The position numbers and the translations under genes are program-made. The notes beneath the pieces are model-generated. The model was not told the DNA's origin and searched no databases. It worked only from the letters and a program-made list of their open reading frames with translations. Source: Bin87 sp965203985 (lineage in GTDB: Bacteria > Chloroflexota > Dehalococcoidia > Lucifugimonadales > UBA3495). From it: DNA of 64,000 bases. The number at the start of each line of letters is the position of its first letter. Position 1 is the stretch's first letter. The DNA lies in NCBI GenBank assembly GCA_965203985.1, contig CBDBDS010000013.1, positions 1,054,001 through 1,118,000 of the forward strand, in the 5' to 3' direction. Of the stretch, positions 1-9,762 are shown one piece after another.

Positions 1-434
1 TGGCCGGCTACGCTCAGCTCCATCACAGGCCGCCGGTTGGGGGTCAGTTCGAATACGTTGGGTTCGCCCGCGGCGTCGGGGAGTCGCAGCCCGGAGACCC
101 TGCTGACGATTTCCGCCTCAGCCTCCTCGATATCCACGTTGTTTTCGAAGCTGGCCCTCACCTGGGAACGATTGGACCGTGACGTTGAAGTCACCTCTTT
201 GAGGCCCTCCATGCCAATGATCATGTCCTCGACGGGCCTCGTGACTTCGTGCGAGACCTGGTACGGCGTGCCCTGCTGGTAGGAAGTGGAGACGTTTATG
301 ACCCGCAGGCTGATCTCGGGGAAAAGCTCCTGCTGCAACTGCTGGTAGGCGTAGATCCCGCCCGCCAGCACAAGGATCAGGATCATCACGGTGACGGTGC
401 GACTCTGCAGGGCAAGCTTGGTGAGGAGGATCAT
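1..434 (-). CDS. RND-family efflux transporter, N-terminal part (runs off the window)
   Basis: Reading the minus strand from the ATG at 434 gives an open frame to the window edge (about 144 residues). It starts MILLTKLALQSRTVTVM, followed by a hydrophobic segment (about residues 15-30) and then QQLQQELFPEIS. This is the N-terminal layout of AcrB/HAE1-type RND pumps: first membrane helix, then a periplasmic stretch whose P-E-I/D-S turn is typical. Later motifs such as EDMIIGMEGLKEVTS match the start of the pore domain. Such pumps export drugs, lipids or metabolites using the proton gradient. The gene lies 151 bp downstream of tlyA on the same strand. The substrate cannot be told from this fragment. 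Confidence 0.85.
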   Translation of the reverse strand, partial: MILLTKLALQSRTVTVMILILVLAGGIYAYQQLQQELFPEISLRVINVSTSYQQGTPYQVSHEVTRPVEDMIIGMEGLKEVTSTSRSNRSQVRASFENNVDIEEAEAEIVSRVSGLRLPDAAGEPNVFELTPNRRPVMELSVAG

Positions 435-585
435 GAGGGGCTCCAAGCAGCGAACTTCAATTAGATGGAATGGATCATTACGTGAAATGGGTCAGTACAT
501 GGGATGGGTCAGCAATCTAACCGTTCGCATACGTTGGCGGGTTCGGTTTGGATTTACGCTCATGGGCGACGGATTTCGTGCGGAA

Positions 586-1359
586 TTACTTCTTGCGCAG
601 CAGTACCAGGAATTCCCGGTTGCCGGCGTCTCCCGTAATGGGAGATGACGCCGTGTCCACGAGGGTTATTTCCTCGCGGGAGGACAGCCATTCCTGGACC
701 CTGGCGAGGATTTCGGCCCGGAGGGAGTCGTCTCGAACTATCCCGCCCCTGCCGACCTCGCCGCGTTGGGCCTCGAACTGGGGCTTGACGAGCACGATGG
801 CGTACCCGAACGGTTTCAGGTGGGTCAACGGCTCGGGCAACGCCATGGTCAGTGATATGAACGAAACGTCGGCTACCAGCAGATCGACGGGTTCGGGTAG
901 TTCGAAGGGGTACCGCGCGTTCACTTTTTCCATGCAGACGACGCGGGGGTCCTGGCGCAGCCGGTAGTGCAGTTGGCCGTGCCCGACGTCAACGGCGTAG
1001 ACGCGCGCCGCCCCGCGCTGCAGCAGGCAGTCGGTGAACCCCCCGGTGGACGCTCCCACGTCCAGCGCCGTAATCCCGTCCAACGCCATGCCGTGGGGTT
1101 CCGCCCAGGTGTCCAGGGCGTGGGCGAGCTTGACCCCGCCGCGGCTGACGTAAGGCAACCGCTGGCGCAGTTCCAGGGGCGTGGCGGGATCCAGGAACGT
1201 GCCGGCCTTCTGCACCGGACCGGCCGGCGACAGCACCGCGCCGGCCATGATCAACGCCTGCGCCTGCTCGCGGCTCTCCACCAGGCCTCGTTCCACCAGC
1301 AGCACGTCGGCGCGTTGGCGGCTCCGCTGGCGCGGGTTCTGCTGCGGGGGGCGTGCCAC
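586..1359 (-). CDS. tlyA: TlyA-type rRNA 2'-O-methyltransferase / hemolysin A family
   Basis: The 257-residue protein has an N-terminal S4 RNA-binding domain (about residues 15-75, RADVLLVERGLVESREQAQ) and a FtsJ-like Rossmann methyltransferase domain. The SAM motif is LDVGASTGGFTDCLLQRGA, followed by YAVDVGHGQL and VADVSFISL. Members methylate 2'-hydroxyls of cytidines in 16S and/or 23S rRNA; some were first reported as hemolysins. Length and domain order fit the family. The ATG is 12 bp after the stop of the enoyl-CoA hydratase gene on the same strand, so the two are probably co-transcribed. Confidence 0.93.
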   Translation of the reverse strand: MARPPQQNPRQRSRQRADVLLVERGLVESREQAQALIMAGAVLSPAGPVQKAGTFLDPATPLELRQRLPYVSRGGVKLAHALDTWAEPHGMALDGITALDVGASTGGFTDCLLQRGAARVYAVDVGHGQLHYRLRQDPRVVCMEKVNARYPFELPEPVDLLVADVSFISLTMALPEPLTHLKPFGYAIVLVKPQFEAQRGEVGRGGIVRDDSLRAEILARVQEWLSSREEITLVDTASSPITGDAGNREFLVLLRKK

Positions 1360-1370
1360 GGGGAGAACCG

Positions 1371-2207
1371 CTACTCGCCGATGAATTGGGGCCGGCGTTT
1401 TTCGAGGAAGGCGCGGAAACCCTCGTGGTAGTCGCGGGTGTCGAACTGGGTCAGGGGCAGGTCGGCCTCGTCGGGGGTCAGGTCCAGCGAAGGCTTGGCC
1501 AGCACCTGGTTCATGGTCTTCTTGTTGACGGCGTGAGACAGGGGAGCCAGCGCGGCGATGTCGGAGGCCAGCCTGTAGGTGACCTCTTCAAGCCGGTCCA
1601 CCGGCACCACCTGGTTCACCAGGCCGATGCGAAGGGCTTCCTCGGCATCCAGCAGACGACCCGACAGCAGGATATACAGGGCATTGCCCTTGCCCACCAG
1701 GTTCACCAGGCCGTACATCTCGCGGTGGCCGATGGTGATGCCGAGGCGGGCCACCGGAATGCCCAGGCGGCTGCCCTCGGCGGCGATGCGCAGGTCGGTG
1801 GCAACGGCAAGCTCGCAGCCACCGCCGGCGGCGAACCCTCGGATCATCGAAATCACGGGCGTGCCGATCTCCGCCACCGTTTCCAGCAGCCCGTCCACCG
1901 CAGTGTTGTACACCCGCCCCTTGGTCGAGTCGCTGCGGTGCTGCTCGAAGTCGCTGATGTCGGCCCCGGCGGAGAAGGCCTCTTCGCCGGCTCCGGTGAT
2001 GACGACGCAGCGCACGTCCCGGTCGGCGTCCAGATCGCGCAGCAGCGAGGTCAATTCCACCCACATATCCAGCGAGATGGCGTTGCGCTGGGCCGGCCGG
2101 TTGATGGTCACGGTGGCCACCGGCGGCTCCCGCCGCGCCAGGATGTGCCCGTTGGCGTCCACCGGAATATCGGAGGCTGGGTTCTGTACGGCAGCGGTAT
2201 CGGTCAT
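1371..2207 (-). CDS. Enoyl-CoA hydratase/isomerase family protein
   Basis: A 278-residue crotonase-fold protein. The two oxyanion-hole segments are visible: GEEAFSAGADISDF, and then MIRGFAAGGGCELAVATD followed by RIAAEGSRLGIPVARLGIT. The N-terminal 25 residues are a loose extension before VATVTINRPAQRNAI. Family members hydrate, isomerise or otherwise transform acyl-CoA thioesters. The exact substrate cannot be read from sequence. It is the first gene of a minus-strand run with tlyA and the RND pump, and is divergent from the ABC cluster that starts at 2552. Confidence 0.9.
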   Translation of the reverse strand: MTDTAAVQNPASDIPVDANGHILARREPPVATVTINRPAQRNAISLDMWVELTSLLRDLDADRDVRCVVITGAGEEAFSAGADISDFEQHRSDSTKGRVYNTAVDGLLETVAEIGTPVISMIRGFAAGGGCELAVATDLRIAAEGSRLGIPVARLGITIGHREMYGLVNLVGKGNALYILLSGRLLDAEEALRIGLVNQVVPVDRLEEVTYRLASDIAALAPLSHAVNKKTMNQVLAKPSLDLTPDEADLPLTQFDTRDYHEGFRAFLEKRRPQFIGE

Positions 2208-2420
2208 CGGCGGGCGCTCCTGGATGTGGTCGGGGTGGGACGGCGCGAAAAGCCTATCGGGGCGGGGGTATGTAAGTCAACAACAGCCTCGCCATTCCCG
2301 GTCACGTTACGCGGGTTGATAGCCGTCCGTAGCCGATTCCTGCTTTGTTCATTCAATCACCTAATGAAAACGATAAGCATCTATTATAGATGATAATTTT
2401 GCGAAAATCGCTCCATTTGG

Positions 2421-2449
2421 TTGACTAGACGGATAATTAGTATTACATT
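2421..2449 (+). promoter_or_regulatory. Predicted sigma70-type promoter for the ABC cluster
   Basis: TTGACT at 2421-2426 and TACATT at 2444-2449 are separated by 17 bp, about 100 bp before the ATG at 2552. The surrounding DNA (about 2370-2450) is strikingly AT-rich for this window. The divergent gap 2208-2551 holds no convincing gene. A GAGGAG ribosome site sits just before the 2552 start. Prediction by consensus only. Confidence 0.5.
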
Positions 2450-2551
2450 TGCGCGGGCAAATCACCGTTCCAACCACAGCAATATGCACGTGAGCTTTCG
2501 CAGACTTCCACCGGGTCAGGCGCACTCACCACGCGAGAAAGAGGAGCTACG

Positions 2552-4456
2552 ATGTCGAGATACCTGAAACCAACCTTGATTGGCAGCGTGGTTTGCGGCC
2601 TTCTGCTGGCGGCAGGTTTCGCCTGCGGCGGCGCCGAGACGCCCGAACCCACCGCCGTGCCGGCCGCGGCGCCCGCTGCCAGCGAGGCCACCACGGCTCC
2701 CGCCGCTCCGGCTGCTGCTGCCACAGCCGCGCCGACTCCCTCCGCCACTCCGCCTCCCGAGGCCACGCTGCGGCCGACCAATACCCCGGTGCCCACCGCG
2801 GTGGCCCGAGTCGTCGCGACCCCGACCCCCAGCGCGGCCGCCCCCAAATATGGCGGCACGGTGCGCATGTCCGCTTACGCGGACACGAAGGACTGGGACC
2901 CGCTGGGTTCTGCGTCGCTGTCCAGCGTGATTTCCTACTCGCAACTCTACAACCAGATCGTGCAGTTCGATACCACCAACACCCAGGAAGTGGTCGGCGA
3001 CCTGGCCGAGAGCTGGGAGCTGAGCCCCGACGGGAAACAGTACACCTTCCGCATCCGAGAGGGCATCAACTGGCACGATGGGACGCCGTTCACCGTGGAT
3101 GATATCATCTACTCCATGCATCGGTACGGGAACCCGTGCAACGCCACCGGACGCTCGGGCCTGTGGCGTAATTACGCGGTGAGGATGGAGGTGGTGGACG
3201 TCGTGGAAAAGGCCGACTGCACCCCGACCAACGCCGACGACGTGGTTACGGCGGTGGACGACAACACCATCCGGTACAACCTGGCCTTCGCCTCCGGGGC
3301 GTTTATCAAGTTCCTGGCGGTGGATTACGTCAAAATCCTGCCCCGTCACCTGCTGGAGGACGAGTCGGTGGACCTGAACCAGGGCGAGCACATCGTTGCC
3401 AGCAATGCCGGCACCGGTCCCTTCATCCTGGAGGAGTACCGCTCCGGCAACTCCTACTTCGTCAACAAGAACCCCAACTATTTCAAGGAGGGGCGCCCCT
3501 ACTTCGACCGGATCGAGCACTACATAATCACGCAGCCCGCCACGCTGATGGCCCAGGTTGAAGCGCGGCAGATCGACATGGCCAACGCGGGCTCCACCAA
3601 CCTCGAAGCCCCGGAGTACTACGAACTGGAGCGCATCACCAACGGTGACTACGTGGCTCACGACATCAAGGCCGGCGGTAACTTTGGCCTGATGCTCAAC
3701 GTCAAGCGGGAACCCTTCGATAACCACCTGGTTCGGCGGGCCATTTACCTGGCGGTGGACCGGCAGAAGGTTGACGAGCGGGCCTTCGGCGGTGCGGGGG
3801 TCACCCATTGCCCGCTCATGGACCTGGCCCACACCAACGACGTATGCACCACGTGGCCCGGCCTGCGGCCCAAGGACACGCCCGAGGGACAGGAAGACAT
3901 CGCCGAGGCCCAGCGCCTGATGGCCGAAGCCGGGTACCCGGACGGGTTCGAAGTCCAGTACACGGTCCGGCAGGTGGGCTCGTACCCGCAGCAGTGCTCG
4001 GTCATCAAGCAGGATCTGGAGGAATTCCTGGGCATCACCGGCGCCATTGAAACGCTGCCCAGCGCGGCGGGTTACGCCAAGTACGGCACTTCCCGTCCGG
4101 CAGACGCCAAGGGAGACTGGGAATTGAGCTGCCAGGGTGAAGGCATGGTGGTGTTCGACCCGGACGCCATTTACGGAGGGGTCTATCTGCCTGGCGCCAC
4201 GCGCAACTACACCGACTGGTCACACCCGAAAGTCACCGAATGGTTCGAGGCACAGAAGGTGGAACTCGATCCCGAAAAGCGGCGGGAAATCAACAAGGAA
4301 GCAGAGCTGTGGCTGGCCAGCTTCGAGGACAACCACTGGGTGAACCTGCTCCTCGGTCAGCTCTTCTGGCTGGTCCACAAGGACATCAAGGGATTCAACG
4401 CCCCGATCACCGTTCAGTACGGGTTCAAGCACGAGGACCTGTGGCTGGACCGCTAG
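2552..4456 (+). CDS. Family 5 (oligopeptide/dipeptide-type) ABC substrate-binding lipoprotein, paralog 1
   Basis: The 634-residue protein begins with a lipoprotein signal peptide with its lipobox at AGFAC (Cys25). A low-complexity Ala/Pro/Thr linker follows to about residue 105, ending TPTPSAAAP, and then an SBP_bac_5 domain starting YGGTVRMSAYADTKDWDPLG. The fold is recognisable from LAESWELSPDGKQYTFRIREG and DGTPFTVDDIIYS. It should be tethered outside the membrane and deliver peptides or similar solutes to a Dpp/Opp-type importer. Cysteines recur at conserved places (NPCN, HCPLMDL, QQCSVI, LSCQGEG), possibly as disulfides. It is the first of four close paralogs; the ligand is unknown. Confidence 0.93.
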   Translation: MSRYLKPTLIGSVVCGLLLAAGFACGGAETPEPTAVPAAAPAASEATTAPAAPAAAATAAPTPSATPPPEATLRPTNTPVPTAVARVVATPTPSAAAPKYGGTVRMSAYADTKDWDPLGSASLSSVISYSQLYNQIVQFDTTNTQEVVGDLAESWELSPDGKQYTFRIREGINWHDGTPFTVDDIIYSMHRYGNPCNATGRSGLWRNYAVRMEVVDVVEKADCTPTNADDVVTAVDDNTIRYNLAFASGAFIKFLAVDYVKILPRHLLEDESVDLNQGEHIVASNAGTGPFILEEYRSGNSYFVNKNPNYFKEGRPYFDRIEHYIITQPATLMAQVEARQIDMANAGSTNLEAPEYYELERITNGDYVAHDIKAGGNFGLMLNVKREPFDNHLVRRAIYLAVDRQKVDERAFGGAGVTHCPLMDLAHTNDVCTTWPGLRPKDTPEGQEDIAEAQRLMAEAGYPDGFEVQYTVRQVGSYPQQCSVIKQDLEEFLGITGAIETLPSAAGYAKYGTSRPADAKGDWELSCQGEGMVVFDPDAIYGGVYLPGATRNYTDWSHPKVTEWFEAQKVELDPEKRREINKEAELWLASFEDNHWVNLLLGQLFWLVHKDIKGFNAPITVQYGFKHEDLWLDR

Positions 4457-4509
4457 GGTGCGGGACGGCGATAGGGACGGCGCCGTGTAATCGAAAATCG
4501 TAACAATAT

Positions 4510-4536
4510 TGGGGACGATCATAATGATTGTCCCCA
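4510..4536. terminator. Near-perfect palindrome after binding-protein gene 1
   Basis: Two 13-nt arms (TGGGGACGATCAT and ATGATTGTCCCCA) pair with one G-T wobble around a single-base loop, 54 bp after the stop at 4456. There is no clean T-run, so it could be a weak terminator, an mRNA-stabilising hairpin or an operator. The 304-bp gap 4457-4760 otherwise holds only a second promoter-like sequence. Confidence 0.45.
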
Positions 4537-4632
4537 GTAATTTACGAAACCGATATATAATTATCATAGATAGCGATATTGACGCATATCGTAGATTACC
4601 ATTTCACGCGTGCACGATACTGATGAATTTTC

Positions 4633-4661
4633 TTGACATGCCTCTGGCACACGACTAGGAT
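4633..4661 (+). promoter_or_regulatory. Predicted sigma70-type promoter for binding-protein gene 2
   Basis: A perfect TTGACA at 4633-4638 and TAGGAT at 4656-4661 are spaced 17 bp apart, about 100 bp before the chosen start at 4761. It implies that the second binding protein can be expressed independently of the first. Confidence 0.6.
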
Positions 4662-4760
4662 AGGCCGCGCTGTGTTAAAAGCGCCAACGTGTGCTCTACA
4701 GAGTGGAGGAACCGTTACATACGCGGGCGGTTCCGATTTCATCAGGAGGATGTCGCATCA

Positions 4761-6716
4761 ATGTTGTCCAAAGTCAGACCATTCATAGTTGCTACCGCCA
4801 TAGCTACGGTTTTCGTAATTTCTACGGCTTGCGGCGGCGCGGAAGCGCCGGCGCCGGCTGCCCCCGCCGATACCAGCGCCGCTCCGGCGGCGGGCGCCGC
4901 GCCCACCGTGGCCAGTCCCGCCACGGGAGCCAGCGCGCCCGGACCAGGCTCGACAGTAGCTGCCCCGGCCGCCCCGGCGACTTCCGCTCCTGCGGTCAAC
5001 GTGCCGCCGACCGCCACACCGCCGCCAGCGGCAACCCAGCGGCCCACCAACACGCCGGCGCCCACGGCCATCGCGCGCACTGCGGCGACCCCGGTGCCCA
5101 GCGGACCGCCCCAGACCGGCGGCCTGGTCAGGATGGCAGCCTACGCGGACACTAAGGACTGGGACCCGCTGGGCTCGGCGTCAACGTCCAGCGTGATCTC
5201 CTACTCCCAGCTGTACAACCAGTTGGTGCAGTTTGACACCACGGTCACCAGCGAAGTGGTACCGGACCTGGTGGAGAGCTGGAGCCTCAACGAGGACGGA
5301 ACCATCTACACGTTCCGGATCCGTGACGACGTTACCTGGAACGATGGCACGCCGTTCACCATTGAGGACGTGAACTACACGTTCCTCCGCTACGGCAACC
5401 CCTGCAACAGCACCGGACGCTCCGGCCTGTGGCGCCGGTATGCCAACCCGCTGGAAGTCGCCGACCGCGACGCCGGCGACTGCACCATCACCAATCCCGA
5501 TGACGCTCTGCGGGTGATCGACGACCAGACCATCGAGTTCCACCTGGCCTTCGCGTCGGGCGCGTTCATCAAGTTCCTGGCCATCGACTACGTGAAGATC
5601 CTGCCCAAGCACCTCCTTGAGCAAGACATCGACTTGAACCTGGCCGAGAACATCATCAAGCACAACTCCGGTTCCGGCCCGTTCGTCCTGGAGTCCTACC
5701 AGTCCGGCAACTCCTACTTTGTGAACCGGAACGAGAACTACTTCAAGGACGGGCGTCCGTACCTGGACCGCATCGAGCATTTCATCATCACCACGCCGGC
5801 CACCGCGCAGGCGCAGGTTGAAGCGCGCCAGATCGACATGGCCAACGCGGCCACGATGAACCTGACCGCGCCCGAGTACTACGCCCTGGAGCAGCGCACC
5901 GAAAGCGAGTACGTCGCCCACGACGTGTTCGGCGGGGCAACCCGGGGATTCATGCTGAACATCAAACGCGAGCCCTTCGACGACCACCGGGTGCGCCAGG
6001 CCGTCAACCTGGCCGTGGACCGGCAGAAGCACAACGAGCGGGGATTGCACGGCGCCGGCCGCGGCCACTGCCCACTGGTGGGCATGGCCAACAGCTTGGA
6101 AGAATGCGCCACCTGGCCTGGGATGCGTCCCAAGGACACGCCGGAAGGTCAGCAGGACATCCAGCGCGCTCGCGAGTTGCTGGCTGAGGCCGGCTACCCC
6201 GACGGGTTCGAGGTGCAATACACCGTGCGCCAGGTCGGCACCTACTCGGACGAGTGCTCGGTGATCAAGCAAGACCTGGAGGAATATCTGAACATCCGGG
6301 GTCCGATCGAGGTGTTGCCCAGCGCGGCCGGTTACGCGAAATATGGCACCTCTCGTCCGGCCGACGCCAAGGGTGACTGGCAAGTGAGTTGCCAGGCTGA
6401 CGGCATGACCGTGCTGGACCCGGACGCCATCTACGGTGGCATCTTCCTCAAGGGCGGCACCCGCAACTACACCGACTGGGAGTCCCCCGAGATCAACGAC
6501 TGGTTCGAGGCGCAGAAGGTCGAACTCGACCCGGAGCGGCGTCGCGAGATCAACAAGGAAGCCGAGCGCTGGCTGCACGAATTCCACAACAACCACTGGG
6601 TCAGCCTGACCCTGGGGCAAAACTTCTGGGTCGTTCACCGGGACGTGAAGGGTTTCGTGGCTCCGCAAACGGTGCAGTACGGCTTCAAGCACGAAGACCT
6701 GTGGCTGGATCGGTAG
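4761..6716 (+). CDS. Family 5 ABC substrate-binding lipoprotein, paralog 2
   Basis: A 651-residue lipoprotein. The frame is open from 4689, but the ATG at 4761 is preceded by AGGAGG at a suitable distance and puts the signal peptide at the N terminus (MLSKVRPFIVATAIATVF, lipobox STAC, Cys24). After an Ala/Pro/Thr linker of about 95 residues comes the same domain as paralog 1, with shared blocks MAAYADTKDWDPLGSAS, NPCNSTGRSGLWRRY and SAAGYAKYGTSRPADAKGDW. The role is extracytoplasmic solute capture for a Dpp/Opp-type importer. It is followed 50 bp later by paralog 3. Confidence 0.93.
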   Translation: MLSKVRPFIVATAIATVFVISTACGGAEAPAPAAPADTSAAPAAGAAPTVASPATGASAPGPGSTVAAPAAPATSAPAVNVPPTATPPPAATQRPTNTPAPTAIARTAATPVPSGPPQTGGLVRMAAYADTKDWDPLGSASTSSVISYSQLYNQLVQFDTTVTSEVVPDLVESWSLNEDGTIYTFRIRDDVTWNDGTPFTIEDVNYTFLRYGNPCNSTGRSGLWRRYANPLEVADRDAGDCTITNPDDALRVIDDQTIEFHLAFASGAFIKFLAIDYVKILPKHLLEQDIDLNLAENIIKHNSGSGPFVLESYQSGNSYFVNRNENYFKDGRPYLDRIEHFIITTPATAQAQVEARQIDMANAATMNLTAPEYYALEQRTESEYVAHDVFGGATRGFMLNIKREPFDDHRVRQAVNLAVDRQKHNERGLHGAGRGHCPLVGMANSLEECATWPGMRPKDTPEGQQDIQRARELLAEAGYPDGFEVQYTVRQVGTYSDECSVIKQDLEEYLNIRGPIEVLPSAAGYAKYGTSRPADAKGDWQVSCQADGMTVLDPDAIYGGIFLKGGTRNYTDWESPEINDWFEAQKVELDPERRREINKEAERWLHEFHNNHWVSLTLGQNFWVVHRDVKGFVAPQTVQYGFKHEDLWLDR

Positions 6717-6766
6717 AGCCTCCCGCCGGAGAGAGTTCCCAACCATAAACGCGGACGAGAGGGCAC

Positions 6767-8701
6767 ATGAAGCTGAGAGTGAAACCAACGTTACTCATTA
6801 GTATCGCTGCCAGCGTGTCCCTGGCAATCGGCGTGGCCTGCGGCGGCGCGGAGGAAACTCCCGCGCCCGCCGCGCCGGCGGCCCCGGCCGCGACTCAGGC
6901 TCCCGCTGCTGCGGCTCAGGCCCCGGCGGCGGCCGCCACTACGGCGCCGGTCGCGCCGGCGGCTCCCGCAGCTCAGGGCGCCGATCCGACCCCGACCTTT
7001 ACGCCTCCGCCGGAGGCTACGATCCGGCCCACCAACACGCCGTTGGCCGAGTACGCGGCGCGGATCGCGCCCACGCCTACGCCCTCGGGCCCTCCCAAGC
7101 AGGGCGGCACGGTGCGCATGTCGGCCTACGCCGACACCAAGGACTGGGACCCCCTGGGCTCGGCGTCGCTGTCCAGCGTGATCTCCTACTCGCAGCTGTA
7201 CAACCAACTGGTGCATTACAACAGCGTGGAGACCGATCAGGTGGAGGGTGACCTCGCCACCGACTGGCAGGTCAGCGCCGACGGGCTCACCTACACCTTC
7301 AACCTGCACGACAACATTCAGTGGAATGACGGCGAACCGCTGACGTCAGCCGACGTGGTGTACAGCCTCCTGCGGTACGCCAACCCGTGCAATCCGTCCG
7401 GCCGCTCTGGGTTGTGGCGTCAGTATGCCGTGGCGCTGGAGGTGGCGGATCGAGACGGGGGCGACTGCACGGCCACCAACGCCAACGACGTGGTCAGGGC
7501 CGTTGACGACCGGACCATCGAATTCGACCTGCGGTTCCCGTCGGGCGCCTTCATCAAGTTCATGGCGATCGACTACGTGAAGATTCTGCCGAAGCACCTG
7601 CTGGAGCAGGGCATCGACCTGAACCTCTCCGAGAACATCATGAAGTACAACTCCGGTTCCGGTCCCTTCGTGTTGGAAGAGTACTCGTCGGGCAACTCGT
7701 ACTTCGTGAACCGGAACGAAAACTACTTCAAGGCCGGCAAGCCGTACTTCGACCGCATCGAACACTTCATCATCGTTGACACCGCGACCCTGACGGCTCA
7801 GATCGAGGGGCGGAACATCGACATGATGAACGGCGGTTTCTCCAATCTGACGCCCCTGGAGTACCTGGAACTCGAACAGCGGATGGAAGGGGAATACGTG
7901 ATGCACGAGTTCCCGCCCTCAGGCAACTGGGGCTTCATGATGAACGTGAAGCGTGAGCCTTTCACTGATCCACGGGTGCGGAAGGCCATTCACTTGGCCG
8001 TTGACCGGGATGACCTGAACGAGAAGATCTGGGACGGCACCGCCGGCATCGCCTGCCCGCTGGGAGGCATGGGACACTCCTTCGACGAGTGCTACACCTG
8101 GCCCGGCATACGGCCCAAGGACAGCCCCGGCGGCCAGGAAGACCTGGAGGAAGCCAAGCGGCTGATGACCGAAGCCGGATACCCCGACGGGTTTGAGGTC
8201 CAATACACCGCGCGACAGGTGGCTGGATATCCCAAGCAATGCGCGGTAATCAAACAGCAACTGGAAGATGCCCTGGGCATCACCGGCGACATCGAGACCC
8301 TGCCCAGCGCCGCCGGGTACGCCAAGTACGGCACCTCCCGTTCGCCGGATGCGCTGGGTGACTGGATAGTTTCATGCCAGGGCGAAGGCATGGTGGTCCT
8401 TGATCCTGACGCGCTGTACGGCGGCATCTACAACAAGGGCGGAACGCGGAACTATACCGACTGGACCCACCCGATGGTGGAGGAGTGGTTCGAGGCTCAG
8501 AAGACCGAGCAGGACCCGGACGCCCGTCGGGAGATCAACAAGACCGCGGAACTGTGGTTGAACGACTATTCCGACAACCACTGGGTCAACCTGGGCTGGA
8601 ACCGGTTCTTCTGGATCGTCCACCGCGACATCAAGGGGTTCCATCCGCCCACCACGGTGCAGTATTTCTTCAAGTACGAAGACTACTGGCTTGACCGTTA
8701 G
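6767..8701 (+). CDS. Family 5 ABC substrate-binding lipoprotein, paralog 3
   Basis: 644 residues. Signal peptide MKLRVKPTLLISIAASVSL, lipobox GVAC (Cys25), Ala/Pro-rich linker, then the SBP_bac_5 domain beginning GGTVRMSAYADTKDWDPLG. It keeps the paralog-specific cysteine sites (NPCN, ACPLGG, KQCAVI, VSCQGEG) and the C-terminal block KYEDYWLDR. It lies 51 bp upstream of a DppB-type permease, so these are probably one transcript. Differences in the mid-domain (for example FPSGAFIKFMAIDY and NWGFMMNVKREPFTDP) may tune ligand choice. Confidence 0.93.
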   Translation: MKLRVKPTLLISIAASVSLAIGVACGGAEETPAPAAPAAPAATQAPAAAAQAPAAAATTAPVAPAAPAAQGADPTPTFTPPPEATIRPTNTPLAEYAARIAPTPTPSGPPKQGGTVRMSAYADTKDWDPLGSASLSSVISYSQLYNQLVHYNSVETDQVEGDLATDWQVSADGLTYTFNLHDNIQWNDGEPLTSADVVYSLLRYANPCNPSGRSGLWRQYAVALEVADRDGGDCTATNANDVVRAVDDRTIEFDLRFPSGAFIKFMAIDYVKILPKHLLEQGIDLNLSENIMKYNSGSGPFVLEEYSSGNSYFVNRNENYFKAGKPYFDRIEHFIIVDTATLTAQIEGRNIDMMNGGFSNLTPLEYLELEQRMEGEYVMHEFPPSGNWGFMMNVKREPFTDPRVRKAIHLAVDRDDLNEKIWDGTAGIACPLGGMGHSFDECYTWPGIRPKDSPGGQEDLEEAKRLMTEAGYPDGFEVQYTARQVAGYPKQCAVIKQQLEDALGITGDIETLPSAAGYAKYGTSRSPDALGDWIVSCQGEGMVVLDPDALYGGIYNKGGTRNYTDWTHPMVEEWFEAQKTEQDPDARREINKTAELWLNDYSDNHWVNLGWNRFFWIVHRDIKGFHPPTTVQYFFKYEDYWLDR

Positions 8702-8752
8702 CCAAAGGGATAGCGCTCAAACGTGCTGCTACCGGGACGTTAGGGGGTACAC

Positions 8753-9706
8753 ATGAGACAGTACGCTGCCAAACGCATCGGGTTATTCATACCCACCGTG
8801 CTGCTGGTGACGGTCATCGTATTCGTGGTGATGCGGCTCATTCCCGGCGACCCGGCGCTGGCCATCCTGAGCGCGGACGACGCGGCCTACACTGAGCAGG
8901 AACTGCAGGAGCTTCGCGTCGAACTGGGTACGGATCGTCCCATCGTCGTCCAGTACTTCGACTGGATGAGCGGGTTGCTGCGGGGAGACTTCGGCACGTC
9001 CTTCTGGTGGAACGGGCCGGTGATGGACCGTCTGGGCGAGCGCATTCCGGTCACCATTGAGCTGGCGATCCTGGGCATAGCCCTGGCGGTCGTCTGCGCT
9101 GTGCCCCTGGGGGTAATCTCGGCCATCAAGCCGGACAGCCCAATTGACTACGCATCACGCATCTTCACTCTGGTGGGGATATCGATTCCCACGTTCTTCA
9201 GCGGCATCCTGCTTACCCTGATTCTCATTCGGGCTTTCGGGTGGCTGCCGCCGCTGGGGTACGAGAACATCTGGGACGACCCTTGGGCCAACGTCAAGCA
9301 GATGATGCTGCCGGCGCTGGCTTTGGGGTTCTACGATATGGCGTTCATCGCGCGGGTGACGCGGTCCTCCATGATGGAGATACTGCGCGAGGACTACATG
9401 AGGACGGCGCGCTCCAAGGGGTTGCGCGAGAGGATCGTGCTGTCGCGCCACGGACTGAAGAACGCCGTGTTGCCCATCCTGACCATCTCCGGATGGCAGT
9501 TCGGGAGACTGTTCGGCGGCACGGTGATCATCGAGCGCATCTTCCTGATACCGGGCGTCGGGCAGTTGCTCATTGACGCCGTGTTCCAGCGGGACTTCCC
9601 CACCATCCAGGCGATCATCGTCATCGTGGCGGTGTCCATCGTGGTCATCAACCTGCTGGTTGACCTGCTCTATGGTTGGCTGGACCCGCGCATCCGCTAC
9701 GCTTAG
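8753..9706 (+). CDS. DppB/OppB-type ABC permease
   Basis: 317 residues with the N-terminal block MRQYAAKRIGLFIPTVLLVTVIVFVVMRLIPGDPA (first helix and the usual I-P-G-D-P), several further membrane helices, and the EAA coupling loop at RTARSKGLRERIVLSRHGLKNAVLP. This is one half of the membrane channel of a peptide-type importer. It pairs with the DppC-like protein at 9763 and sits directly after binding protein 3. The 14176 permease is a close paralog. Confidence 0.95.
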   Translation: MRQYAAKRIGLFIPTVLLVTVIVFVVMRLIPGDPALAILSADDAAYTEQELQELRVELGTDRPIVVQYFDWMSGLLRGDFGTSFWWNGPVMDRLGERIPVTIELAILGIALAVVCAVPLGVISAIKPDSPIDYASRIFTLVGISIPTFFSGILLTLILIRAFGWLPPLGYENIWDDPWANVKQMMLPALALGFYDMAFIARVTRSSMMEILREDYMRTARSKGLRERIVLSRHGLKNAVLPILTISGWQFGRLFGGTVIIERIFLIPGVGQLLIDAVFQRDFPTIQAIIVIVAVSIVVINLLVDLLYGWLDPRIRYA

Positions 9707-9762
9707 AACGCGCCTGCGCTCGGAATTAGTGGTCACGAGTCACTGGCACTGGAGAACCGGCG

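Noticed and set aside
1353..2393. 346-codon plus-strand frame over the enoyl-CoA hydratase
   Set aside because: Gly/His/Val-rich antisense product; the crotonase motifs are on the other strand.
5181..6788. 535-codon minus-strand frame over binding-protein gene 2
   Set aside because: Antisense shadow of a well-supported gene, with His/Val/Asp-rich composition and no recognisable domain.
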